From Arthrobacter sp. JZ12 (GTDB lineage: Bacteria; Actinomycetota; Actinomycetes; Actinomycetales; Micrococcaceae): a stretch of DNA of 64,000 nucleotides. The position numbers and the translations under genes were made by a program. How positions within the stretch are numbered: position 1 is the stretch's first letter; every line of letters begins with the position of its first letter. Location: positions 2,046,001-2,110,000 of the forward strand of contig NZ_CP045246.1 in NCBI RefSeq assembly GCF_035189165.1. The letters run 5' to 3'. Below are positions 1 to 7,801 of this stretch, piece by piece. The notes beneath the pieces are model-generated. The model was not told the origin of the DNA, searched no databases, and worked only from the letters and a program-made list of their open reading frames with translations.

Positions 1-22
1 CCCACAACGACCCAGAGCAGCA

Positions 23-1885
23 TCAGGCGCCCTTCTCCGCGGGCGGCTCCAGGCTCTGGGGGCACTCTTCGATACCGCCCTTGGCCTTCCAGTCCCGGAG
101 ATCGAGCAGCTCGGGATCGAGGGCAGCAACCCGGGCGTGCGAAATTTTTGGATGCAGCGGACGGGAGTCCACCTCGTCGACACCCACCAGGTCCTCATGG
201 AGCTTTTCGCCCTTCCGCAGGCCGGTGAACTCGATCTTGATGTCCTTGCCCGACATTGCGATCATCCGGCGTGCCACGTCGAGGATCTTGACCGGCTCAC
301 CCATGTCCAGCAGCATGACTTCGCCCCCGGTGCCGATCGCACCTGCCTGGATGACCAGCTGGCATGCCTCCGGAATGGTCATGAAGAACCGCGTCACTTC
401 CGGATCTGTGACCGTGATCGGTCCGCCCACGCGGATCTGCTCGGTGAACAGCGGCAGCATTGACCCCCTGCTGCCAATCACGTTTCCGAACCTTACGGAC
501 ACGTACCGTTTGCCTTCTTCTCCCGCGGCCCAGGCCGTGAGCTTCTCAGCTACGCGCTTCGAATGGCCCAGAACGCTGGTGGGGTTGGCGGCCTTGTCCG
601 TGGAGATGTTGACGAAGGTGCCGACCCCGGCAGCCTGGGAGGCCCGCAGTACGTTGAGCGTCCCCAGCACGTTGGTCTTCCAGGCCTCTTCGGGGTACTG
701 CTCAAGCAGGGAGACGTGCTTCAGGGCCGCCGCATGGAAGACAACCTCCGGCATGCGGTCGAGGAAGATGGTGCGGAGCGTCTCGGCGTCCCGGATGTCC
801 GCCAGCACCGTGTCTTTGCCCGTGAGCAGTCCGCGGCCAGTGAGCGAAATCTGCGTGGCCTGCAGTCCTGTCTCGTCCCGGTCCAACATGATCAGCTCGG
901 CCGGGTTGTATTCCGCAATCTGCCGGCACAGCTCCGATCCGATGGAACCACCCGCTCCGGTGACGAGCACACGGCGACCGGAGATGTAGCCGGCTACCTC
1001 TTCCACGTGGATGTCGACAGGCCGCCGCCCGATGAGGTCCTCGACTGCAACCTCACGGAAGTCGGTGAGGCCTTTTCCTCCGCCAGCGGCGAGCATCTCG
1101 CGAAGTGGCGGGAGTACCAGGACCCGTATATTGAGCCCCTCCACCAGATCCGACACGCGGCGGACCTGGGCGGCTTCGACGTCGGAGAAGGCGATAACAA
1201 GGGCCGTCGCCCGGGTGCGCCGCGCGATCTCCGGCAGGTCTTCGAGTCTCCCCATGACCGGAACGGTGGCAAGGCGCAGGTGCTTCTTAGCGGGGTCGTC
1301 GTCGATCAGGCCCACAGGGAAATAGGGGGAATCGCGGTCCTGCATCATCCGGGTCACCAGCGACTGACCGAGGAAGCCTGCACCGTAGATCAGCGTTCGC
1401 TGGGCGTCATCGCCGGGCTTGGCCTTGCTTTCGACATACATTCGCTTGAGGTAGCGGGTTGAAGCCATGAACATGCAGGCAAACGGGAAGGCGATGATGG
1501 CGACGCTTCGCGGAATCTGGATCACCGACACGAACGCCACGCTCACCAGCAGCAGGATGACCGACACAATGACCGTAACGATCACCAGCAGCTTGGCCTC
1601 GTGGAAGCTGCCGAAGGCATAACGCCCACGGTAAAGCGCAAAACTGACTCCCACGATCAGCTGGGAGATCACTGCGATGGCGCAGAACGCAACAGCCCCG
1701 GGAACATTGACCTGGTTGACCAGCAGTTCCAGTCGCAGGATGAGGGCAAGCAGAACCGCAACGATCCAGGCGAGCGAGTCGAAGGCGTACTGTGACCAGA
1801 GCCAAAGGGCCGGCTTGTCCGTCCGGGCAGCGGAATGATCCCGATTTCCGCCGGCCGAGGGCTCCCGGTTGTCCGTTTGTTCCAT
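23..1885 (-). CDS. Membrane-anchored nucleotide-sugar epimerase/dehydratase, CapD/WbpM/PglF type
   Basis: Likely a UDP-sugar 4,6-dehydratase that supplies modified sugars for capsule or cell-wall polysaccharide at the inner face of the membrane. The 620-residue product has about four membrane segments (roughly residues 33-145), a first Rossmann region with GAGFLGQS (168-175), and a second SDR domain with TGAGGSIGSE (309-318) and the NISTDKAANPTS active-site stretch followed by GHSKRVAEK, as in CapD/FlaA1 enzymes. Length fits the long membrane form. The ATG at 1885 is chosen because AAAGGA lies 6 nt upstream and the transmembrane part starts soon after; the reading frame stays open further upstream. 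The gene is divergent from the glycosyltransferase at 2066, sharing a 180-bp promoter region. The exact sugar product cannot be read from sequence. Confidence 0.9.
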   Translation of the reverse strand: MEQTDNREPSAGGNRDHSAARTDKPALWLWSQYAFDSLAWIVAVLLALILRLELLVNQVNVPGAVAFCAIAVISQLIVGVSFALYRGRYAFGSFHEAKLLVIVTVIVSVILLLVSVAFVSVIQIPRSVAIIAFPFACMFMASTRYLKRMYVESKAKPGDDAQRTLIYGAGFLGQSLVTRMMQDRDSPYFPVGLIDDDPAKKHLRLATVPVMGRLEDLPEIARRTRATALVIAFSDVEAAQVRRVSDLVEGLNIRVLVLPPLREMLAAGGGKGLTDFREVAVEDLIGRRPVDIHVEEVAGYISGRRVLVTGAGGSIGSELCRQIAEYNPAELIMLDRDETGLQATQISLTGRGLLTGKDTVLADIRDAETLRTIFLDRMPEVVFHAAALKHVSLLEQYPEEAWKTNVLGTLNVLRASQAAGVGTFVNISTDKAANPTSVLGHSKRVAEKLTAWAAGEEGKRYVSVRFGNVIGSRGSMLPLFTEQIRVGGPITVTDPEVTRFFMTIPEACQLVIQAGAIGTGGEVMLLDMGEPVKILDVARRMIAMSGKDIKIEFTGLRKGEKLHEDLVGVDEVDSRPLHPKISHARVAALDPELLDLRDWKAKGGIEECPQSLEPPAEKGA

Positions 1886-2065
1886 AATTCCTTTGGGTGG
1901 AGCGGTAACGCGGCGTGGACCGCCGCCTTCGCCGACGCGCCGGAGACGACTCCAGCGGTGTACTAGACTTTCCCTACCCGAGAATACTAGCCGTACTGCC
2001 CGGCGCCCTTCGTGAACGGGTCCCGGCAGGACACGAATCGCCTTGCTCTTTCCGAGAGGACCGTT

Positions 2066-2965
2066 TTGCAGGAAACCGTGGCTGTAGCGGCCGTGACCTT
2101 CGACAGGCCGGATGACGTACAGACACTCCTGGCGGCGCTGGCAGCGCAGGACCACCCGCTCACCTCGGTGGCGCTCGTGGACTCAGGTACTCAGGATGTC
2201 GCCTCCCTCGCCGAACAGTCCGCGGCGCCCGTCAACTACATCCGTTCCCGAACCAATCTCGGCGGTGCCGGCGGTTTCTCGCTGGCCATCCTCTCGGCAA
2301 TCGCGAGCGGCGCCGACTGGGTGTGGATCATGGACGACGACGCACATCCCGAAGACACAAGGGTTCTCAGCAGCCTGCTGAAAGCCGCGCGCGAGCGGCA
2401 GCTCGACGTCGTCGTACCCCTGATCGTGGCGCCGACCGACGCAAGCCGGCTGTCCTTCCCCTATCGTGTCGCGGGCCGCACCACGCACGACCGCAAGCTG
2501 GTCGAGGATCGCGGCTTCATCCCGGACATTGCCCAGTTCTTCAATGGGGCGCTGCTCCGCGCGGACGTATTTTTCCGGGTCGGCCTGCCCGACCTGCGCC
2601 TCTTCATCCGAGGTGACGAGACCGACTTCATGCTCCGCCTCCGCCGAGCGGGAATCCCGTTCGGCACAGTGACCACTGTGGCGCTCAGCCATCCGCCGGG
2701 CTGGGACGAAGTGCAGCACGTACTCGGCGACCGGCTCCATGTCCTGGTGCCCCAGACGCCCTTCAAGCGTTTCTACTTCTTCCGGAACCGGGGACACCTG
2801 ACTCGGCGCTACCTGCGTCCGAAGTCCTTCATCGCCGACGTTGTCGGCTACCCGCTCTATTACCTGCGCCGTGGCGATGTGGCCGGACTCCTGTCCTGGG
2901 CGCGCGCCTATATCGCGGGAGTGCGCGGGCGCAGTTTCGGGCCGCCGTCGGACTTCGGATTCTGA
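2066..2965 (+). CDS. Family 2 glycosyltransferase (GlfT-like)
   Basis: Transfers a sugar from a nucleotide donor to a growing glycan. The 299-residue product has a GT-A fold: AAVTFDRPDD near the N terminus, NLGGAGGFS, the metal/nucleotide-binding WIMDDDAHPE and a later GDETDF acceptor-base motif, followed by FFRNRGHL. This layout resembles actinobacterial galactofuranosyl and rhamnosyl-galactosyl transferases. I prefer the TTG at 2066 because GAGAGGA (2054-2060) sits 5 nt upstream; an in-frame ATG at 2012 has no good ribosome site. It starts a run of three same-strand genes, with the next start 4 nt after its stop. The family call is firm. The sugar and the acceptor are not known. Confidence 0.87.
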   Translation: MQETVAVAAVTFDRPDDVQTLLAALAAQDHPLTSVALVDSGTQDVASLAEQSAAPVNYIRSRTNLGGAGGFSLAILSAIASGADWVWIMDDDAHPEDTRVLSSLLKAARERQLDVVVPLIVAPTDASRLSFPYRVAGRTTHDRKLVEDRGFIPDIAQFFNGALLRADVFFRVGLPDLRLFIRGDETDFMLRLRRAGIPFGTVTTVALSHPPGWDEVQHVLGDRLHVLVPQTPFKRFYFFRNRGHLTRRYLRPKSFIADVVGYPLYYLRRGDVAGLLSWARAYIAGVRGRSFGPPSDFGF

Positions 2966-2969
2966 CACG

Positions 2970-3935
2970 ATGACTTCAGGGTCCCAGCCGGTCACCATTG
3001 TGGTGGCAACGTTCAACCGCGCGGAGTACCTGCGCCGGCTGCTTGCGTCGATCGGCCAGCTTGAGCCGGCCCCGGCGGGCGTCGTCGTCGTCGACAATGC
3101 CAGTACCGACTCGACCGGCGAGGTGCTGCAGACGGCGGCCGAGTCCCTCAACGTCCCGCTGACGGTCCACCGGCTGCCCGTGAACGCCGGCGGCTCCGGC
3201 GGATTTTCGGCAGGCGTGGAGCGGGCAATCGCCGACGGCGCCACGTGGCTATGGCTCATGGACGACGACGTCGAGGTACTTCCCGATGCCCTCGCCTCCT
3301 TTGCCCCCTGGTTGGCCCGGTACCGCTGCCTGCACGGGCGCCGGCTTGACCACACCGGCGAGCCATTCTTCTGGCAGCACCGGTTCAATGAGTTCCTCGG
3401 GGTCCACTTTCCCGTTCCCGGCAACGTGTTCGCCAACTCCCCCGTCTTCCAGACGAATGTCGCGTGCTTCGAGGGCGTCCTGCTGCACGCGGACGTCGTG
3501 CGGACGGTCGGCCTGCCGGACCCGCGCTTCTTCATCAACGGGGACGACACCACGTACGGCTGGCTCATCTCCCGGCAGGAACCCGTCGTCTACATCGACA
3601 GGTTCGTCCTCCGCAAGGCGCGGCCGCAGAAACAGATTGACCTCGGGGTGCGTCACCTGAACGACTCCAGCAACCTGGGCAGGTACTGCGGGATGCGCAA
3701 CCGCGGACACCTGGCCCGGTACCTGAAGGAGCACGGCCGGTTCAACCGGCTCGGCTTTGCCCTCGGCACGGTCCTCACGGCGGGCAAGGAGCTCCTGCGG
3801 CTGGTGGCCGTGGAACGGACGCTCTCCGGCGTGGGCTCACTCTGGAACGGCTGGCGTGAGTCCCGCCGCATCCTCGATGATCCCGACTGGGCACCGATGC
3901 CGGCGCTTGCTCCACACGAATCGGATGCCCAATGA
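2970..3935 (+). CDS. Family 2 glycosyltransferase (GlfT-like), second copy
   Basis: A second GT-A glycosyltransferase of 321 residues, with the same motif order as its neighbour: VATFNRAEYL, NAGGSGGFS, WLMDDDVEV, then FINGDDTTYGW and MRNRGHLARYL. The two genes look like diverged relatives, which suggests successive transfer steps on one polymer. ATG at 2970 is chosen because it directly precedes the conserved TIVVATFNR strand and begins 4 nt after the upstream stop; longer in-frame starts would overlap the previous gene. The stop codon overlaps the start of the epimerase (ATGA), so the two are probably translationally coupled. It probably acts at the cytoplasmic membrane face on a lipid-linked glycan. 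Confidence 0.87.
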   Translation: MTSGSQPVTIVVATFNRAEYLRRLLASIGQLEPAPAGVVVVDNASTDSTGEVLQTAAESLNVPLTVHRLPVNAGGSGGFSAGVERAIADGATWLWLMDDDVEVLPDALASFAPWLARYRCLHGRRLDHTGEPFFWQHRFNEFLGVHFPVPGNVFANSPVFQTNVACFEGVLLHADVVRTVGLPDPRFFINGDDTTYGWLISRQEPVVYIDRFVLRKARPQKQIDLGVRHLNDSSNLGRYCGMRNRGHLARYLKEHGRFNRLGFALGTVLTAGKELLRLVAVERTLSGVGSLWNGWRESRRILDDPDWAPMPALAPHESDAQ

Positions 3936-4906
3936 AGTGGGCGGTGGTGGGCGGCAGCGGATTCGTCGGCTCAGCAGTGCTGAAGGCGCTCAGCAATGCC
4001 GGCGAAGAGACGCTGTCGCTTTCTGCGCCCCGCCTGCAGTGCGACGCCGCATCCCCGGCTGACGTGCACGACGCCGCCGACCGCCTCTCCGCCGTCGTGC
4101 ACCAGCTCGCGGAGCAGCTGTCCGGGGCAGCTGTCGTGGTCAATGCCGCGGGCGCGGCCGCTCCCGGAAGCACAGACACCGCCGTCCTGGGCGGCGCCAA
4201 CGCGCTGCTTCCGGTGCTGCTCATGCGGGCCGGCAAGGCTGCGGGCGTCAGGCGCCTGATCCACCTGAGCAGCGCCGCCGTGCAGGGTCACCGGCCGGTA
4301 CTGGACGAAACCCCCGACGTGGCACCCTTCTCCCCCTACTCACGCAGCAAGGCGTTGGGCGAACAGTCCCTTGCGTTCAACACGTCCGCTGACGACACAC
4401 CGGAGGGGCTCGACGTTGTCATTGTGCGCGCCACTTCCGTACAGGGCCCTGACCGGCCGACGACGGCGGCGCTGGCCAGACTTGCCGCCTCACCCCTTGC
4501 GTCGGTCGCCGCACCGGGAACGGCTCCCAGTCCCGTTGCCTCGGTGGACGCGCTTGCGGAACTGGTGCGGATCCTCGGATCTCGGGAAGGTGCGGTTGGG
4601 AACGGCTCCGTGCCGGCGATCGTGCTGCAGCCGTGGGAGCGCCTTACCGTTCGATCGGTTCTTGAGTCGGCCGGTGGGACGCCGCTGCTCCTGCCGTCAG
4701 TGCTTTGCCGGCTGGTCCTGCGCTGCGCCTACGCCGTCTCAAGCCTGCTCGGTGAACGCCTGCACGGCGCAGTTCGACGGGTGGAACTGATGTGGTTCGG
4801 ACAGGATCAGGTAGCCGGGTGGACCGACCGGGAGGGCATCGTCCTGCCGTGCCGGATCAGTCCGATCCTTGAGGCGGCAGGGGCGCGCCGGCGTCGTCGT
4901 TCCTGA
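3932..4906 (+). CDS. NAD-dependent epimerase/dehydratase family protein
   Basis: An extended short-chain dehydrogenase of 324 residues, probably altering a nucleotide sugar for the adjacent glycosyltransferases. The N terminus carries the NAD-binding motif VVGGSGFVGSA, a NAAGAAAPG stretch follows, then HLSSAAVQG and the catalytic YSRSK tetrad motif. The start ATG overlaps the preceding stop (ATGA). The last 50 bp overlap, tail to tail, the end of the tsaC gene on the other strand, so the C-terminal tail (rich in Ala and Arg) is shared DNA. Substrate is not predictable. It could also be a 4-ketoreductase. Confidence 0.85.
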   Translation: MKWAVVGGSGFVGSAVLKALSNAGEETLSLSAPRLQCDAASPADVHDAADRLSAVVHQLAEQLSGAAVVVNAAGAAAPGSTDTAVLGGANALLPVLLMRAGKAAGVRRLIHLSSAAVQGHRPVLDETPDVAPFSPYSRSKALGEQSLAFNTSADDTPEGLDVVIVRATSVQGPDRPTTAALARLAASPLASVAAPGTAPSPVASVDALAELVRILGSREGAVGNGSVPAIVLQPWERLTVRSVLESAGGTPLLLPSVLCRLVLRCAYAVSSLLGERLHGAVRRVELMWFGQDQVAGWTDREGIVLPCRISPILEAAGARRRRRS

Positions 4907-5633
4907 CCGCGCTGTCCTCATTCGGGCGTTCCGTTGTGGCGGCTTCGTCGGCATTGCTCGGCGCTGCGGGAGGTTCCGTGGCGAGCACCACGCCCGGCGC
5001 TACCTTGCGAAGTTCCTCGAAGGAGATCACTCCCTCGCGAACCACGAGCGGCAGGTCGCCCGTCGTGTCGACGATGGTGGACGCTCCGGCGTCGTGTGAG
5101 CGCTGTCCGTCCTCGAGGTACACGTCGACCGACTCTCCAAGCTGCTCAAGCGCGTCTGCGGCAGTAACAGCGGCCGGGTTGCCGGTCCGGTTCGCTGAGG
5201 ACACGGCAAGCGGACCGGTAAGGATCAGCAGGTCCAGTGCGAGGCGGTCGTTCGGCATGCGCAGGGCAACGGTGCCGAAAGTGTCACCCAGGTCCCAGCT
5301 CAGCGACGGCTGGGCGTGGCAGATCAGCGTCAGTCCGCCGGGCCAGAATGCTTCGGCCAGCAGCCGGGCCTCCGGGCTGATGTCGGTGGCAAGACCGTCC
5401 ATGGTCTGCTGGCGCGGAATAAGGACCGGCGGAGGCATGCTGCGCCCCCGCCCTTTGGCTGCGAGCAGGCCCGCGACCGCCCGAGGGTTGAAGGCGTCAG
5501 CGGCGATGCCGTACACGGTGTCCGTGGGAATCACCACGCACTGCCCGGCAGCAAGCGTGCTCTGCGCGCGGGCAAGGCCTTCGCTGCGCTGGTTGGGATC
5601 TGAACAGTCAAACGTGACACTCACGCTGGCCAT
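4857..5633 (-). CDS. tsaC: L-threonylcarbamoyladenylate synthase (YrdC/TsaC/Sua5 family)
   Basis: Makes threonylcarbamoyl-AMP from threonine, bicarbonate and ATP, the first step of tRNA t6A37 modification. The 258-residue product shows the YrdC domain: IPTDTVYGIAADA, KGRGRSMPPPVLI, WPGGLTLI, VALRMPND and the SSANRTG nucleotide site. After about residue 205 it lacks the Sua5 C-terminal domain and ends in a disordered Ala/Pro/Glu-rich tail. ATG at 5633 follows the prmC stop by a few bases; AAAGG abuts this ATG, so a GTG a few codons later (near 5624) is also possible. It is the last gene of the argS-to-tsaC run. In mycobacteria the same order, prfA-prmC-sua5, is kept. Confidence 0.92.
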   Translation of the reverse strand: MASVSVTFDCSDPNQRSEGLARAQSTLAAGQCVVIPTDTVYGIAADAFNPRAVAGLLAAKGRGRSMPPPVLIPRQQTMDGLATDISPEARLLAEAFWPGGLTLICHAQPSLSWDLGDTFGTVALRMPNDRLALDLLILTGPLAVSSANRTGNPAAVTAADALEQLGESVDVYLEDGQRSHDAGASTIVDTTGDLPLVVREGVISFEELRKVAPGVVLATEPPAAPSNADEAATTERPNEDSAVRNDDAGAPLPPQGSD

Positions 5634-5640
5634 CCTTTCA

Positions 5641-6501
5641 TCAGCGGCCGTTCCATGGCACATCGGTGCGGATTGCAGAGGTGGCGCGGTCGCGGCCCGA
5701 CAGGTCCGGATGGGTGCGGACCGAGGACCAGAACCGGTCTTCAGTCAGAATGCGTGCCAGGGCGGGAGCCTGGACTTCTGCGTGTTCCATGACGAAGTAG
5801 CCCCCCTCCCGGAGCAGGCGCGCGGCTGCGCGGGCCGCAGCCAACGGCAGGCGCAACCCGTCGGCGCTTCCTCCGTACAGGGCCATCTCCGGATCGTGTT
5901 CTGCCACCTCGGGCTCGCGCGGGACCGCTTCCGTGGGAATGTAGGGCGGGTTGGAGACGACGACGTCGAAGGTTCCGTTCAGCTCGGAAAGTGCGTCCGT
6001 ATAGTCCCCGGCAACCAGCGTGACGCCGAGAGGGGAAAGATTGCGTGCCGCCCAGGCGCGGGCAAGCTCGCTCAGTTCGACGGCGAAGACCTCTGCCGCC
6101 GGGACCTCCTGCGCGATCGACCCTGCAATTGCTCCGGATCCAGTGCCGAGGTCGGCAACACGCGGCGCGTCGAGGGCGCGGGCGGCGTCTATAGCGAGCT
6201 GCGCAACCGTCTCCGTTTCCGGTCGGGGAATGAAGACGCCGGGCCCGACGGCGAGTTCCAGTCCGCGGAAGTACGCCACGCCGGTGATGTGCTGCAGCGG
6301 CACGCGGCGCGCACGCTCGGCAACGAGATCCGCGTAACCCTCCGGTGCTGTTGCCCCGATGAGTGCCAGCGCCCGGACGCGGCCCACGTTCTCACGCATC
6401 AGGTGCGCGGCCAGCAGCTCCGCATCCACTCCGGGGCTGGGAACACCGGCGAGCCTCAGCGTTGCCGTCGCCTCGCGCAGGGCGGAAGCCAGGGATTCCA
6501 T
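5641..6501 (-). CDS. prmC: Peptide chain release factor N5-glutamine methyltransferase PrmC
   Basis: Methylates the Gln of the GGQ motif in release factors using S-adenosylmethionine. The 286-residue product has an N-terminal helical domain, then the class I methyltransferase fold with FIPRPETE, VADLGTGSGAIA (motif I) and the diagnostic catalytic VVSNPPYIP. ATG at 6501 gives the expected length; in-frame starts further upstream would run into prfA. It lies 13 nt after prfA, its substrate gene, and 7 nt before tsaC, so all three are probably on one transcript. Confidence 0.95.
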   Translation of the reverse strand: MESLASALREATATLRLAGVPSPGVDAELLAAHLMRENVGRVRALALIGATAPEGYADLVAERARRVPLQHITGVAYFRGLELAVGPGVFIPRPETETVAQLAIDAARALDAPRVADLGTGSGAIAGSIAQEVPAAEVFAVELSELARAWAARNLSPLGVTLVAGDYTDALSELNGTFDVVVSNPPYIPTEAVPREPEVAEHDPEMALYGGSADGLRLPLAAARAAARLLREGGYFVMEHAEVQAPALARILTEDRFWSSVRTHPDLSGRDRATSAIRTDVPWNGR

Positions 6502-6514
6502 GGTTTGGGTGGAC

Positions 6515-7591
6515 CTACGCCTCGTCGCCGATCGCGGCCAGGCGGTTTTGCTCGTCCATCTCGATGGCGGACTGGACCACCGGCTCCAGCTCACCGTTCA
6601 TGACGGCGTCGAGGTTGTAGGCCTTGTAGCCCGTGCGGTGGTCGGCAATCCGGTTTTCCGGGAAGTTGTAGGTGCGGATCCGCTCCGAACGGTCCATGGT
6701 GCGCACCTGGGACTTGCGGATGTCGGAGTTGGCGGCGTCGATTTCTTCCTGCTTGGCAGCGAGGATGCGCGAACGCAGCACCCGCATGGCAGCTTCACGG
6801 TTCTGCAGCTGGGACTTCTCGTTCTGCATGGCCACCACGATGCCGGTGGGAAGGTGGGTGATGCGTACGGCGGAGTCCGTTGTGTTGACGGACTGTCCGC
6901 CCGGTCCCGAGGAACGGTACACGTCGATCTTCAGATCATTCTGGTTGATCTCGACCTCTTCGGGTTCATCAACCTCAGGCAACACCAGGACACCCGCCGC
7001 AGAGGTGTGGATGCGCCCCTGTGATTCGGTGACTGGAACGCGCTGGACGCGGTGTACGCCGCCCTCGAATTTCAACCGGGCGTAAACGCCTTCAGCCGGA
7101 TCGTTGGACGAACCCTTGATGGCCATCTGGACATCCTTGTACCCGCCGAGGTCGGATTCGGTGGCCGAGATGATTTCGGTCTTCCAGCCACGGGATTCGG
7201 CATAGCGGGCGTACATGCGCAGCAGGTCGCCGGCGAACAGTGCAGCCTCGTCGCCGCCTTCGCCGCCCTTGACCTCGATGATGACGTTGCGGGCGTCGTT
7301 TGGATCCCGTGGGATCAGCAGTCGGCGCAACCGTTCCTGGGCGGCCTCCAACTGCTCTTCGAGCTGCGGAATCTCGGCGGCGAACTCGGGATCATCGGCC
7401 ATCTCCCGTGCAGCTTCAAGATCATCCTCAAGCCCGCGCCACCGTGTGTGGGCCTCGACGATGCCGCTCAATTCCGCATAGCGCCGGCCGAGCTTGCGTG
7501 CCAGCGACTGATCGGCATGGACGGCCGGATCGGACAGCCGGACCTGCAGATCAGCATGCTCATCGAGCAGGCCCTGAATGGACTCAAACAT
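6515..7591 (-). CDS. prfA: Peptide chain release factor 1
   Basis: RF1 ends translation at UAA and UAG. The 358-residue product has the N-terminal helical domain, the conserved [15 protein letters not shown] stretch, [10 protein letters not shown] with the catalytic GGQ, and a basic C terminus ([11 protein letters not shown]). ATG at 7591 starts MFESIQGLL, the usual RF1 N terminus; GAGG lies about 12 nt upstream, so a GTG a few codons earlier is a weak alternative. The 210-bp gap to the upstream rho stop holds a nested inverted repeat and no rpmE gene, unlike many actinobacteria where rpmE sits between rho and prfA. Confidence 0.97.
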   Translation of the reverse strand: MFESIQGLLDEHADLQVRLSDPAVHADQSLARKLGRRYAELSGIVEAHTRWRGLEDDLEAAREMADDPEFAAEIPQLEEQLEAAQERLRRLLIPRDPNDARNVIIEVKGGEGGDEAALFAGDLLRMYARYAESRGWKTEIISATESDLGGYKDVQMAIKGSSNDPAEGVYARLKFEGGVHRVQRVPVTESQGRIHTSAAGVLVLPEVDEPEEVEINQNDLKIDVYRSSGPGGQSVNTTDSAVRITHLPTGIVVAMQNEKSQLQNREAAMRVLRSRILAAKQEEIDAANSDIRKSQVRTMDRSERIRTYNFPENRIADHRTGYKAYNLDAVMNGELEPVVQSAIEMDEQNRLAAIGDEA

Positions 7592-7684
7592 GGCAGACAC
7601 AACCTCTTTCGGCTCTTTCAAGCCATTTTAGTGAAACTCGAATTTCTACACGCGCGGTGCGGTGACGTTAACGGCGGAAGCCGC

Positions 7685-7788
7685 TCGAGACATGCCGGCC
7701 GGGGTGTGGCTTCGGGCCTGTCGGAGCGCGGAGCGCGAGTCCGACAGGACGAGCCTCCGCGCGCAGGGGCGGGGCCGGCATGTCTCGA
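7685..7788. repeat. Nested inverted repeat between rho and prfA
   Basis: Two perfect inverted repeats lie one inside the other. The outer arms are 16 bp (7685-7700 and 7773-7788, TCGAGACATGCCGGCC and its complement). The inner arms are 9 bp (7717-7725 and 7740-7748, CCTGTCGGA and its complement) around a GC-rich 14-nt loop. In the rho-to-prfA transcript this would fold into a long two-tier stem directly after the rho stop codon. It has no U tract, so a simple intrinsic terminator is unlikely. It may be an RNA-stability or processing element, or a dispersed palindromic repeat. Confidence 0.8.
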
Positions 7789-7801
7789 ACGGCGTACCTA
7801 A

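Noticed and set aside
2183-3568. 461-codon open frame antisense to the glycosyltransferases
   Set aside because: Opposite strand of two clear GT2 genes; Ser/Arg-rich product without motifs.
4936-6603. 555-codon open frame antisense to tsaC and prmC
   Set aside because: Spans two well-supported genes on the other strand and has no recognisable domain.
7592-7801. rpmE gene between rho and prfA
   Set aside because: The gap is too short after the hairpin and contains no L31 motif.
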